From Allodiplogaster sudhausi (taxonomy: Eukaryota; Nematoda; Chromadorea; Rhabditida; Diplogasteridae): DNA of 64,000 bases. The DNA is taken from positions 1,296,501-1,360,500 of the forward strand of contig CALZFC010000087.1 of NCBI GenBank assembly GCA_945643635.1. Reading direction: 5' to 3'. The translations under genes were made by a program, and so were the position numbers. Shown piece after piece: positions 44,495 through 56,752 of the stretch. Each line of letters begins with the position of its first letter. The first letter of the stretch is position 1. The notes beneath the pieces were generated by a model that saw nothing but the letters and a program-made list of their open reading frames with translations, was not told the origin of the DNA and did no database searches.

Positions 44495-45827
44495 CAAGAA
44501 AGTTTACTTTTGAACTAAATTTTCGTTTGGGAAGCCCAAAATGAGAGACTGTTTTTTTAATAGTTGCCACACTCTCCTCTTACTTCTTAAGTTGAATCTT
44601 TTTTGTTGATAATGAGAAGTGAATTAGGCGTATGCCCGAGTGGTTGTTCCCTCGTGATCTGGAGAGGGGAGATTTGGAGATGAGCCGACTTCCCCCGAGC
44701 GAGAAGACCAACTGCACCATGCTCATGATGGTTCCTTTGCTTCTTCATTCCTTTTTCTGCCATTGATTTCGGCTAGGATAACTAAGCATGGTTAAACATG
44801 GAAATAGAATGAAGAGGATTGCAGGTGGGCTTGCCTGGAGTGGGGAAGACAACTTGGGTGCGACAGTATCTGAGAGACCACCCGGGCGAGACGTGGAATG
44901 TCATCAATGCAGAGACTGTGACGGCTGCGATGAAAGTGAACGGAGTGCCTCGAGCGAGAGCGCACTCGGGGAGATGGGACATGGTGATGGGGGTCATGGC
45001 CAAGGCTCTCTCCCGACTTGTTCTCCTCGCTGCACGGAGACGACGCAACTACATCATCGACATGTCCAATGTGGCCAGAGAGACTAGGAAGCGGAGGCTC
45101 ATGCACTTCAAGGACTTCCAGGTCGACCTCTTCTTCTCTCAGACACTGCCAAGAGTTGCCTTTCAGAAGAAGTGCATTCTCATCATTCCCGACGAGGACG
45201 AAATGGTGGCGAGGCAGCAGAGGCAGGCGCGGCAGGAAGGAGTCAACCTCGTTCCCCCTGAGGCCATGCTTGAGATGAAGGGTAAGGGGAGAGGGAGGGG
45301 AAGGGGCAGATGATAGAGAGGAGAGTATTCTTCAGCTGTCTTCTCCATTCCGAATGAAGAAACCGAGGGCATCGAGGAAGTTTACTTCATCGAGCCGCCC
45401 ATTGAAAGAGTGGGAGAGGCAATCGACCGAGTGGAACGATTCAATGCAGAGGGACGGCCGTGGTTCCAGAAAAGATACCGAGGGAGAGGCGGCCGCAGAG
45501 GGGGCGGCCCTATCAGGGCTCTCGCCAGGAGAGACAGCGGCGGTTCGTTCCCTATTAAAGAAGGCCATGCTTTTGACAGTTATTTAATTGTAGATTCCCA
45601 CCGTTTCTCATCTCCCTTATGCATTTCTACGAGTGGTTTGAATGGAAGCGGCCCTCCTTCTGGCCGGTTTGGAGATCGCAAATCCATGGACTCGCCTTCG
45701 TATCGGTGCATATTTCCTTTCTAATTATTAAGCTACCGATCTAATTGATATCTTCTTCATGGTTGACTTGTGCTGTTCAAGTGGCCCATCTCCAATGTGG
45801 GCTCAGCGGAGATCAACTAATTCGTGA
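39048..45827 (+). CDS. HNRNPU: hnRNP U (SAP, SPRY, P-loop kinase-like, RGG)
   Basis: About 23 exons chain in phase. Starts: 39048, 39377, 39705, 39854, 40070, 40395, 40748, 41027, 41206, 41496, 41755, 42039, 42913, 43059, 43303, 43655, 43978, 44189, 44628, 44825, 45336, 45594 and 45782 (TGA 45825-45827). Exon 1 holds the SAP DNA-binding motif (GRLKEECIRLGLPVNGSKTA). Exons 2-12 are long, charged and partly coiled. A SPRY domain lies at about 43303-44394. The P-loop GLPGVGKTTW with a downstream NYIIDMSNV (44825-45281) matches the hnRNP U nucleotide-binding domain. The C-terminus is Arg/Gly-rich (RGRGGRRGGG). The protein binds RNA and chromatin scaffold DNA in the nucleus. The SAP-SPRY linker is longer than in vertebrates. 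One intron (41929-42038) appears to start GC. Confidence 0.9.
39269..39310. repeat. TA microsatellite in hnRNP U intron 1
   Basis: About 20 TA units start just after the exon 1 donor. Confidence 0.95.
42756..42812. repeat. Perfect 26-bp hairpin in the large hnRNP U intron
   Basis: The arms 42756-42781 and 42787-42812 are exact reverse complements (starting CTCGCAACTAGCTGACCGCA), with loop CAATT. A second, shorter imperfect palindrome, GGGTCTGT...ACAGACCC, lies at about 42408-42445. Both are in the 672-bp intron 42241-42912, the longest of the gene. Confidence 0.95.
44423..44492 (+). repeat. CT microsatellite in an hnRNP U intron
   Basis: Nearly pure (CT)n of about 70 bp, shortly after the exon ending at 44394. 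Confidence 0.95.
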
Positions 45828-47442
45828 ATCTGATGAGGAGCATCCCATCTCGCTTATCTCTGCGCTCGATTCTTGATCTCTCGTCCCTCGTCTGGATCCT
45901 TCTCCTCCTTTCTAATCTTCACTCCATTCTGCTTAATTCCCTCCCTTCCCCCTTTCCTTCACTCAGTTCATTCAACGCGTCAGCACCAATCCGGTACGGT
46001 AAATTTTCTTCTTTAATTCGCCTTAGCTTAATGCAGATTATTGATACTGTAGCCTTCGATATGGTACATAATGCAAGCACCGCATGTTATCTACTTTGTT
46101 CACAAGTATATTCTATGATTCCTTGTCCTTTTTCATATCTGTTTGCACTCGCTGTTAAGCGATCGCAATTTAATCTCCGTTTCGCGCGATATGTTGTTGT
46201 CTTCTCTATATCTTTCTCTCATTCTGTGTCTCTTTTTCATTTGCAATGTAAGCACGCCTTTCTTTAAAGGCGTTTTGCTTGATTATGCATCTTCGGTTAT
46301 ATGATGTAATTCTATTCCTGTTGCAATCGATGGAACTGTCTTTATTGAGTAAAGTCTTCTCACTGAGTTGATTTCATTGCCGAGGCGGACGAAAGATTTT
46401 CTCGTGTCCGCTTCACAGTGAGAGAAAGGAAGAAGGAGAGAGAGAGAGGGTGAGAGAGGAAGGAGGGGCAAGAGAGAAATGAGAAGTTGCAGGACTAACA
46501 AGGATGCAGAAGAAGAATGATCTCCACAGCGGCAGTCTCACTGCCTTCTTGTTCTTCAGCTTATACAGTCGAATAAAGTGTATTAAATGATGAGTTGGGA
46601 TGTATCGGTTGAAACCGCGAGTTGTGACTACTTGGACATCCACTTGCTTCTCCTCTTCCATCTCTGCTGCCTTCATCATCTCCTCATACTTCAGATCTTT
46701 ATCTCTTTACTTTCAGACTTAAACATTGATAACGGAGCGATGAGTGAGCACGACGTGCTGGTCGTGGGACACGGGGAGTGGCAGATCTTCTCCCCCCGTC
46801 CAGATGCGAGGAGGGGGGACGACATGAGCGGAAGGCCTCAGATGGTCTGTGTCTCGGTGGCCTTGTGCTGAGGCTGCTCTCTCGCTCTCTGCGTCCCCAC
46901 TCCCTCCGCTCCTTCTTGCTGGTGTTGTTGCGCTCAATGCACGTCGACGCTGCAATTCGGTTACTATGACTTCTTTCTTCTCATATTTGGTGTCGGTTCT
47001 TATCATTTGATTGTTTCTAATTTACGAGTACGCATAGGAAAAGAGTAAATGTATGTCAAGCGAGGCGAGCGGTTATTACTTAGAACGCTTGCTAACAAAA
47101 GTTAGTGCGTGCTCATTTCGGTAACCCCTCCCCCGCTACGGTAAGCCATTCTGAGTACTGTAACGCCAGGCCCAGAGTTGTAGTCCCTTTGCCAGCACTG
47201 AGGGGAATGAGCTTTACCGGTGATCCGCACTGACGAAAAGATTTGGCGAAGTTGATGACCCTGCTTGCCGAAATAGATTAGACTTCTTTGGTTTGGACAG
47301 AATGCGAAATTCTTGACCTATCAATGATCGGCTGCTGGGGCTGTGATGGGTTTGTGAGAAATCGCTGTCGCTGTCCTCTGCCGAACTTCCCGCTGTGTTT
47401 GATGGCTTCTGGCAATACAGAGTGATAGTCTTCTTCCTAGTA
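45828..47442. other. Intergenic; one possible small exon
   Basis: A pyrimidine tract and TTTCAG at about 46717 precede an open stretch of about 50 codons ending TGA 46869-46871 (MSEHDVLVVGHGEWQIF within it). Opposite-strand frames also exist and no partner exon or family is recognisable. 46872-47442 shows nothing coding. Confidence 0.3.
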
Positions 47443-47859
47443 TTATACCAATGCTAAGTAATAAGAGATGTCTTTAGATTGGACAACCTGAGTAGTGTGG
47501 TTGCCTTCGCCCCTGGAAGGCCGAGAGTGGCAGCACCAGATCTTGGTGAGGCAGACTAGAAGACCGGAAGTGAGGGAAGTGAAGAAGACGAAGATTAGCA
47601 GGAAGATGACAAGTCCATACATGGACTGGTCTGCCTCGGCCTGCGCCTCTCCCTCTGAAGGCAGCACTTCCGCCGACTGAGCACTCTCAAGTTGTATCAA
47701 TGTGCTTGCTAATAAAGTATTGACTGTGCTTGCAGACCTGCATACTGAAGTCTCCCCGGAACAGCCAATTCCGTCTTCTAAAATGCGCATCCACCTTTTA
47801 ACTCTGAATCTCATTCGGCAATCATTTATTGAATCAGCGCGAGAATGCAAATGTGTCAC
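47443..47859 (-). CDS. Putative single-pass membrane protein, 138 aa
   Basis: An open frame encodes one clear transmembrane helix (MYGLVIFLLIFVFFTSLTSG, then LLVCLTKIWCC). An acidic segment precedes it (SEGEAQAEADQ) and a short polar tail ends SKDISYYLALV. The first 50 residues are basic with cysteines and less convincing, so the real gene may begin in an upstream exon. No family is recognised. The Cys pair after the helix could be palmitoylated. Confidence 0.4.
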   Translation of the reverse strand: MTHLHSRADSINDCRMRFRVKRWMRILEDGIGCSGETSVCRSASTVNTLLASTLIQLESAQSAEVLPSEGEAQAEADQSMYGLVIFLLIFVFFTSLTSGLLVCLTKIWCCHSRPSRGEGNHTTQVVQSKDISYYLALV

Positions 47860-48696
47860 GTCTCTCGCATTTTCCTGAGGGGGGGGGGGTCATGTTCCGT
47901 CAAGTGAATTTCCTCATCTCGTTTGTTGCAGTGCCTCACTGAGTTTAACCTACCGGATTAATGAAACAGCGGAGCCGGACCGACAATTAAATAGAAAAAA
48001 TTGAAGTTGGGACATGCAAACGTTGCAATCTGCCGGAAGAAAATGCGCATCCGCCCCCCCTCCCAGATTTAGAGCACAACTCCATGGAGTATTTTTTAAC
48101 GCTTTCCATGTTTATTGAACACTGGGCAAGCATTCTTTATCGACTGAGACGATGCGGGGAAAGAGGCCGAGTCATGGCCATCACTCACGCAACCCTAAGA
48201 ATAGAGCCCTAACAAGTAGAAAGAGGATGAAAGGAGAGCCAGAACGGGCCATCACAGTTGGCAGAGAGTATCAGAAGGGAGAGAAGTAAGGAAAACGATT
48301 TGGCAGAAACGCGCCATGAAGACTTGTTAATAAATAATTAGGAGAGATTAGCCGAGCTCTGGTTGCATTCACGCGAGGAGCACGCGGATGGGGGAGATAA
48401 AAAATATTAAGACTAACACAGAACTAGCGAATAGCACCGACCGCTAGAATGAAGAAAATACTACTCACGAATTGGCCAACTAATTAAACGAAATTACAGG
48501 GCAGAAATATAAATGGACGCATCCCTGCAGTCAAAACTCGACCACAACGACAGAGCCATCACTTTTAGAGTAGTTTCTACAGGAAAAGAGGAGGCCATCA
48601 CTGATGGCACAAATACTCGGTGTATATTGATACCCTAGAAGCCCGTGGCTCACAATGGAGAAAGTGAATGGAGAAAAGAAGAAAGGGGTTCTTCAC
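47860..48696. other. Intergenic, no gene seen
   Basis: Includes a poly-G run (47880-47889) and C-rich runs near 48052. No supported coding sequence. Confidence 0.5.
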
Positions 48697-51410
48697 TTAG
48701 GCGTTGTCATCTTGGGCCATGACCACGAAAGTTCGAGAGAGTCCCTCCTCTTGGAAGGAGCGAGGAGGGTAGGGGATGGAAGGAGAGGGCGGGGCTTCAT
48801 CTCCAGCTTCAGCTTGCAGAGTCAGAACACGATGACGGTACTCGTAGTACCAAGCGGGGGCAGCCAGCAACTCGCGACGGGGGAAGTTGGTATAGAGAGA
48901 GAAGAGATCGGGACAGGCCGGGTTGGCAAGGGCTGTGCTGAACAACTCCTGCAAAGAAGGAACAAGGATTAAGGAGATCTGAGACTACCAAATAGACAGA
49001 TTAAAGGGAACCTCAAGTGAATCTTCTGGCGCGAAGCTTTGCTCACATTTGGCTCCACTGGGAAAGCGAATCTGCACTCTGATTCGGTCTGGAGAATTCT
49101 GCAAAAAGGACAAAAATTGACAAGGAGAATCTTATGAAATGAACGCCTCCACAGAAGGAATAACCATCCAAGGATAAGCTTCACTCTGGTGGATTTAACA
49201 GAGAAAAGTAAGCGATATCGCGAGACCGACCAAGGCAGTATTCGTGCTTCTCTTCTTCGCTGCTTCTTCCCTGCGAGAGCTGAGAAGCTGCGCACACTCA
49301 GCCAGTTCTTGCTGTCTCTGTGTCTCTCTGGCCACTCGCACTCTCTCCTCTTCCTGCTTTCTCTTCTTCTCCTCCAAAGATGATTAGTTCAATCTAGCAA
49401 AGGGCTGAACTTAGCAGACCTGAACACGTGCGCGGTCTGCAGTGAGAGCTGCTTGGTATTCGCTCTCTTGCTCCGCCCGGATACGAGAGTCCTCCTCTCG
49501 CTGACGTCTGAACAAGCCATGCATTATTATCAAAGCAAACCTAAGAAAGATGCCCGTTGGAATGTTCGATGAATAAAAGCACGAAAGTGATCCTGACTGT
49601 TGCTGGCGAAATTCCTGGATGTTCTGCTCGTGAAGAAGGATACTCATTTGTAGATTGATTTGCAGTCCAGCCGCGTCCGTGTTCCCGATTCGGAGAGCCT
49701 TCAATTAAATAACTCAGAACATCGAACAGCTCCGAATGAATGTGAGAGGTCGCTCGCACTCGCTTTTATACGGCGAACTATCGCGGATTTCACAAACACT
49801 TAGAAAGCCAATAATCAACACCTAATTATTTTCGAGCTTAATCATGCACGGCCTTTGCAAGATGGGTGAAATCAACAAGTAATTAAAAGAAATTAATGGT
49901 TAACCCACAATGTCTAAGACTACGGAGGTATGAGGCTCATAAAAGAAAAAGAAAAAAAAGAACTGACTGCAACGAGCCTTCCATTCCTGGGAACGAGAAG
50001 AACTGCCAAAGGAAAGGTTCTCACTTTCAGCTGATAAGCCACTGCAACGACTTCCATTCAAAGAGAAGTATTTGAAAGTGAATTGAAAAGGAAAAACAGG
50101 AAACCTCTCGCGCCCTCAGCCGTTTGCTTGGCGACGCCCCAGACAAGAAGATTGGAATTCTGAAGGAGATGGCCAACGACTTGAGATCCGAGAGAATCAC
50201 GAAGGAATGAGAGAGAAGCCGCGGAGGAAGAGTCGTGGAACACAGCCAAGAGCATCTCCGCCCTGGCCAGGGCCAGCTGCGTGGCCTGTGAAGAGAAAAA
50301 CAATCTGTTCTTTCCTTCCTTTAGCCTTCTCACTAAGTCACACACGTCCAAAAAATCTCTTAAGAAAAGAAAAATGTTTAAAGATACAAGAAGAAACAGA
50401 AATTTCTGTTTTTGAGAAGTCTCAGAAAGTCAAAAAGGTATAATCATAAGCAGCCTTTCATGATCCACAAACCTCGTTGAATGGCATATCAAGAAATGAT
50501 ACGGGCAACGCGGAAAGAGGAGCAATCGCATTCTGGTAACTCAACAATAAAAACCATTTCACGTTTCACAGAATGATAAAGGCAGCTAAAACTTACAGTT
50601 GTACAAATTGGTGAACATCTCCGCGAGCATCAACAACTCTCGGAAGAGCAGGAGAAAAGCCGAAGAGAGAGGAGAGACCACCAAATAAGTCGGCAACCGT
50701 GGCCAGGACAAGGCGGAAAGGAAGATAAGCAACAGCGAGGAGCCACTCCATCCAAGTCATCTGGCGAGGAAGAACTGCAGACGGCGGAGCACTCAAGAGC
50801 ACAAGCATAAACTCATTCATATCTCAAACACTGCCTCGATTCCCTCAACAGAATAGTGTAGAAAACACAAGATTTGTTCATGCAAGTTCTTTTGATCATC
50901 AAAATTAGAAAATATATCGTAAGAAATAAGACGGAACTTTGCAGGGACGGAAGCGGCTTGGGCAGGAGAAGCACTGGAGGAAGAGGAAGATGATTCATTC
51001 CCGTCGACTGTTCCGCCGACGTTCCTTCGTCTCAGTTCGGTCTGAGAATTCCTCGCATTCTGGACTGCTTCGTGCGTGTTGTCCAATGTGCCACCAGTCT
51101 GCAATTCATCACTCAAGGAGTCACCAGAAAACAGAAAACACTGCGATTACGTACAGCAATCGTGTACTAAAACTATGTTAAAAGAAAAATTAGCATAAAT
51201 CACGATAAACCTGGAAGAACAGCTGAACAGCTCGCTCGAGGTTGAACTCGCAGTGGGAGAGGAATTCCACTGCCGTTGCATCATCCACTGCACAGACATC
51301 CTGAATGAAATGATATAGATCTTCGAAGATGTTAAGCTTGGCAAACGGAATACGAAAAATAGCATGCGAACCTTGAAGTTCTGAATGATATCCGCTTCGG
51401 AGTCTCCCAT
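48697..51410 (-). CDS. FAF2: FAF2/UBXD8 (UBA-UAS-UBX ERAD adaptor)
   Basis: About eleven exons. It starts MGDSEADIIQNF at 51410. The UBA domain (DATAVEFLSHCEFNLERAVQ) lies at about 51220-51300. A Ser/Ala-rich linker and a membrane hairpin follow (WMEWLLAVAYLPFRLVLATV, about 50680-50765). A thioredoxin-like UAS domain comes next (FHDSSSAASLSFL to VAYQLKVRTFPLAVL, about 50290-49980), then INLQMSILLHEQN. A Glu/Arg coiled coil with QREEDSRIRAEQESEYQAAL (about 49510-49430) and EEKKRKQEEERVR leads to the UBX domain (NSPDRIRVQIRFPSG to TNFPRRELLAAP). The end is DDNA, TAA 48697-48699. Order and motifs match animal FAF2, which sits in the ER and lipid-droplet membrane and recruits p97/VCP to ubiquitinated clients. 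PEX12 lies divergently next door, 335 bp away. Confidence 0.9.
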
Positions 51411-51745
51411 TACGCAACTAAAGCCCCAGATTATACTACCGTCTTTTTTTCTTTCTTCGAGTACAAATACGCCCTGAAAACACAACTTGATCGAAATTTA
51501 AACAAATAAGCGCTTCAGGCTATAACCAAATCGGAAATTAATGTAGACACTTCTTAAGTGTCCTTTGTGAATTTTGTAGTTCGTATGAGAGTGCAAATAT
51601 TTCAAAGAAGCAGAGGAAAGCGGAACGTGGATGCGTAACACAAAATTACCTAGCAATTTCTGAATTTGCTCATTCGGCCAGCTCTTAATCTTTCCATGTA
51701 CATAATATGCTTAAAGTAAGTTTCTCTTATTTTTGTATGAGTGGG

Positions 51746-52790
51746 ATGGCCGCGAGAGGAGCTCACGTAGGAAAGCGAGTAGAGAAGGGAGAGCAGCCTT
51801 CTGTCTTCGATGTCCTCTCCCAGGAGAGCCTCACAACATCGCTGAAACCGGCTCTCTCACATCTCCTCAAGGTTTCTTCAGACTCATTCACCGCATCGTC
51901 ATTATAATATAGCATGATACTGGTCTGCCTTTTCTATATAATATAAAGACTAGGCTGCATCTGTATTTAACGTTAACTGGGAAAGGGAATGCTCATGTCG
52001 ATGTCTGTACTTTGTAGTTTAGAAAGTCTGTCGATTCACAGTTCCTTGCCACTGTTAACCCTGATCGGTGGGGAGTTACCAGTCGATGGAGTCAGGAGAT
52101 CTTCACGGCTTTCGATCTGCTCCTTCAAAATTACTATCTCAAGAATTATAGTGAGCTGAGGAAGAGATCTCATTGTAATGCAATTGAAAGTGCAAGGACT
52201 TGATTGTATTCAGGCTCATCGTTCTCGGAGAACTTCTATGGAATGAAAAGAGTTCTCTTATCCACCGGCCTCTCTCCCAGCAGAGGAATCCACCGTCTCA
52301 AGTCACTCCTAGCCGTGGTACACCCACATGCTCTTCTCTCTTTCTCTCGCTCTCTCTCTCTCGCTCGCTCTCTCTCTCTCTCTTTCCCTCTCTCTCTCTC
52401 ATCTCTTGATAAAACTCACTTGATTTACTCCAAAAATAAAGGAGAATATTTAGGTCGCTTGGCCTTATATCCGCGATTCGCTAGAAATGTTGCATACGAG
52501 ACTCAGTGAACTGCTACAGTACTCTCAGCCCCGGAAGGTTTGATCCATCTCTCTCCCTCACTCTCCCACCCTTTCTATCTGCCTCTATCTTTGGCATTCT
52601 CTCTCCCACTCTCTCATGTCTCCATATATATCTTTCTTAATACCTATGTCTCCAGAGTGACCCTCTCCGTCTACGTCTGAGCCGTCTCTTTGTGAGGATC
52701 TGGCCCTGGTTAAAGACGATTCTCTCTGCCATTTCATTCATCCTTCAACTCGGCTATGCTACATCGTTCTCACAAGTTAGTTCGTTGCTG

Positions 52791-52836
<46 letters not shown>

Positions 52837-54109
52837 GCTCTCTCTCTCTCTCTGTCTCGCTCTCTCTCTCTCTGTCTCTCACTCTCTCTCTCACTCTCTC
52901 TCTCTCTGCTTCTGTCTCTGTCTGCTCTCTCTCTCTTTCTGTCTCTGTCTCTGTCTGCTCTCTCTCTCTTTCTGTCTCTCTTTCTGTCTCTGTCTCTATC
53001 TGCTCTCTCTCTTTCTGTCTCTCTCATTCTCACTATTTCTCTCTCACTATTTCTCCCTCTCGCTCTCTGTCTCTCTTTCTCTCTAACTACCCCATCTCAC
53101 TCTCTCTCTCTTTCTTTATCTCTCTCTCACTCTTTCTCTCACACTTTCTCTTTATCACACAACACACCCACACGATTTGCACACTTAATTTTTATCTTTT
53201 CTCTGTGTCATGTTTCCCTTTGCAGTCTCATTCACTGCTTCTTCTTTTCTGCGGAGTTCGTCTAGAGAAGCTGACTCCTGAGGATATTTCTGCCTTCTCT
53301 TCCGTCCCTGTTCATCTCCAAGTATGGTTCCTTATTCATAGTTGTTTCTACTGTGTGACAAGTAATCCTTGCGGTGCATCTCCACTGTCTCTCTCTTTCC
53401 GTGTAGGAGGGAGGAGTGCTGACTCGCCTCTGGCGTCTCCTCGTCTCTTTCCCTGGCCTGTGCAGTCGCCTCTTCGGCTACGCCCTCTTCTTCGTCCAGT
53501 TCCTCGATGTTTTCTACAACTCGGACATGGGCTCTCAGTTGACAGGCAAGCCAGTGACTTCAATTCCTCTCTTTCTCCATTGTGCTTTCATCAGTCCTTT
53601 AGGTTCTTTATGATAACTTACGAAAAGAAGGAAGTCAGAGAGTTTGAAAAAACGTTGAGAAAAAATACTACGTAGACGAATAATATTCTTTGCTGTCAGG
53701 TGCCTCCGGCATGGGAGGCAAAGTTATGAAAGCACCACACAAAATGCTGAAGGAATCGGATGTCTTCTGCCTGGAGGTGCTCCACTTTCTCACTTTTTTT
53801 TCTTTCTTCTTTCTCTCTTTTCGCTTCTATTTTTCTCTCTCCTCTCTCTTTTCTCTCCTCTATCTCTCTCTTCTCTCTCTCTCTTTCTCTCATTCTCTCC
53901 TATTTCTCTCTGTCCCCTCCCAGGTGTCGAAGTGTCCGTTGTGCCTGCACCGCCGCGTGAATGACACTGCCCTGTCGGTGTCTGGCTACGTGTTCTGCTT
54001 CTCTTGCATCGACAACTTCATCCGCGAAGAAGGCCGCTGCCCCCTGACCGGGCTGCCCGCTTCCCCTGCCAACCTTGTCCGACTTTACATCACTGCCGCT
54101 GCCTTCTAG
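51746..54109 (+). CDS. PEX12: PEX12 (peroxisome assembly RING protein)
   Basis: Several exons: 51746-51871, 52042-52150, 52214-about 52317, about 52490-52537, about 52656-52774, about 53226-53320, about 53407-53545, about 53700-53776 and about 53924-54109 (TAG). It starts MAARGAHVG and continues QPSVFDVLSQESLTTSLKPA, as in animal PEX12. SSSFSENFYGMKR and the RLEKLTPEDI region match the Pex2/Pex12 N-terminal membrane domain. The C-terminal RING-like domain has CPLCLHRRVNDTALSVSGYV, then FCFSCIDNFI and CPLTG, with fewer zinc ligands than a full RING, as usual for PEX12. The protein forms the peroxisomal membrane ubiquitin-ligase complex with PEX2 and PEX10, which recycles PEX5. The joint between the third and fourth exons is uncertain. 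An ATG at 51737 is also in frame. Confidence 0.9.
52792..53150 (+). repeat. Long CT-rich microsatellite in a PEX12 intron
   Basis: About 360 bp of interrupted (CT)n, (TCTG)n and (TCTT)n. It creates a long spurious Ser/Leu open frame. Confidence 0.95.
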
Positions 54110-54343
54110 ATCCGTCCCTTCTCTTTTCAAAACACTTCTCATCCAAGCATTCCTTCTCTTTATTCATTCGTGTACATACATATCTCACGATAAATAGAGA
54201 AAGATTTATCGTGAAGACAGGGTTGTTCACAGCAACATCTTGAACTGTCGCATCTCAAAGTAGCGGTAGATAAGAAACGCTGTTTGTATCTTTAACTTAA
54301 AAATTATATATATATAGTATATATATTGAGAGAATTTCTCACC

Positions 54344-55038
54344 TCATACAAGGACGTACTGAACACTGAATCGCTCAGTCCTCAGTCGATTATAGCCAAT
54401 GATCGGAAGGACGTTTCCTTCCGAAATCACAGACTGCCCGACATCCGTTGAACAGCAGTAGCTGCAGTTTCTTTTTACATCACTGATTTCAAAGGGCGAG
54501 AGAAAGATAGGAGAAGGAATTAGAGGGAGGAGAGAGAGAAATGAAGAGAACGAGAGCGATGTAAAGAGACAGCAAAACTAAGTGAACGAGAGTGAGAGAG
54601 AGAATGAGATAAGAAAGGGATGAAAGCGCAGACCGCGAGCCCGTCTGCTGCGGGTTTGCCTGCCACTTCAACTCGAGTCCTCCGTAGTTGCATCCCTCGC
54701 GGCACGCATTGTTCGTGTACGAACTTATGGTTGCCCTGATTCTACGACCTGCCGGAGCCTTAATTATTTCCATTTTCTGTAGTTCTCCCTCGCCTCTCTC
54801 TCTCACTCGCTCTCTCTCTCTACCTGAATGAGCCAGTTGCAGTACACGAAGTCGTCCTGCTCACCGCCTCCCAATCCGACATTTCCACTCACTGTCTGAG
54901 GTGTCGCCGTCGCAGTTAGGGTAGCACCACAACCATCCGGCTGAACAACCTCGCTGCTCCCTTACTCAATTCTCTCTCTCTCTCTTTCTCTCTCTCTCTC
55001 ACTCTTTTTGTTTCTCTCTGACTCAGTATCTCTCTCTT

Positions 55039-55075
<37 letters not shown>

Positions 55076-55145
55076 TTCTCTCTCTAGCCTTTTCTGTCGC
55101 TCTCTCTTGCTCAGTCTCTGTCTCACTCTCGCTCTCTCTCTCTTC

Positions 55146-55201
<56 letters not shown>

Positions 55202-55844
55202 CTTTCTCTATCTTTTTCTGTCGCTCTCACTCACTCAGTCTCTGTATCTCTCGCTCTCTCTCTATCTTTTTTTTCCCGCTCTCTCTCTCAATCAGTCTTT
55301 GTCTATCTTTTTCTCTCTTTCTCTCGCTCTCTCACTATCTTTTTCTGCCGCTCTCTCTCTCTAAGTCTCTGTCTATCTCTCTCTTTCTCTTTGTCTCTTC
55401 AAATCCACCAACCCTCTGCGTGCAAGTGTCCCCTCCGTATCCAGCTGGGCAAAGGCACTTAGAGCAATCCCTGGGATGAGGAAATCCGCCATTCTGGCAC
55501 ACGGTTCCCGAGTTAGCGCATCGTGCTGAGAGGAGGGAAATGAGAGAGGGAGGAGGGGCAAGGAGGGGTCAGGGGGGAGGGGGTGGGGGAGGGGGGGGGA
55601 GGGAGTCAACGGGGGGAGGGGGAGAGGGAGACATTTGATGCCCCTTCAGAATGAGAGTTGCCACCTTTGCATCCGTAGTGATCATTCATCATTGATACGT
55701 CGATGAAGGAGACGATGTCAGACCCCATCGTATCCTGGTACTGGGGCATGCGGGCCACCATCGTTGGAGCACCATTCCGGGATGCGCTGCAATCATTGAG
55801 AGTGAGAGAGAGAGGGAAAGAGAGAGAGAGAGAGAGAGAGAAAG

Positions 55845-55885
<41 letters not shown>

Positions 55886-56485
55886 TCTGCAGAGCAAGAA
55901 AAGGATATGGGGGGGGGGCCAAAAGGGAGCGTGAGAAGTGAAGAAGCGAGTCAGAGAAGCAGGGACAGACGAAGAAAGAGAGGAGCAGAAACAGGGAAAC
56001 ATAAATGAGAGAGAGAAAGATTAACAAATTGTTGACCTGATTGCCCCGTAGTGCATGATGCTACCGTAGTCATAAGGAAGGTCGTAATTGTAGTTGGTTG
56101 CCGATGATTCCTTGTCGAATTGGTCAACATAGTTCGACTAAACAGAAATATGAGACAATGAGGGAGAGAGAGATAGAGGGAGAGAAAAAAGGTAGAGAGA
56201 GGAAAAAAAGAGGGAGAGAGAAGAAGAGAAAAAGAGGGAGAGAGAGGGAGAGAGAGGGAGAGAAAGAGCGGGAGAGAGAGAGGGAGAAAAGAGAAGCGAG
56301 GGAACAAGAAAAAGAGGGAGAGGGAGATGAAGAAAAACTGCTAAAAGGAAGAATATCACATGGACTGACAACGACGTTTCCGATCTGGAGAGCAATTGCA
56401 GAGTTGCGGTCAACGCGAGACTGCTCGTGGAAGAAGCCAAGGGCATGGCCAATCTCGTGCGCTGCCGTCCCGAACTGTACCACTC

Positions 56486-56522
<37 letters not shown>

Positions 56523-56597
56523 CTATATCACTCTCTATCTTTGTCTATCCCTCGCTCTCTACACTCTCTCTCTTTCTCGCTCTCTACACTCTCTCTA

Positions 56598-56638
<41 letters not shown>

Positions 56639-56702
56639 ATATCACTCTCTATCTTTGTCTATCCCTCGCTCTCTACACTCTCTCTCTTTCTCGCTCTCTA
56701 CA

Positions 56703-56752
<50 letters not shown>

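Noticed and set aside
52692..53675. 327-residue Ser/Leu-rich open frame on the plus strand
   Set aside because: It is created by the CT microsatellite in a PEX12 intron. Only small parts (before 52775 and after 53226) overlap real PEX12 exons, and in places in another frame.
55008..55364. 118-residue Ser/Leu open frame
   Set aside because: Pure CT-repeat translation inside an astacin intron.
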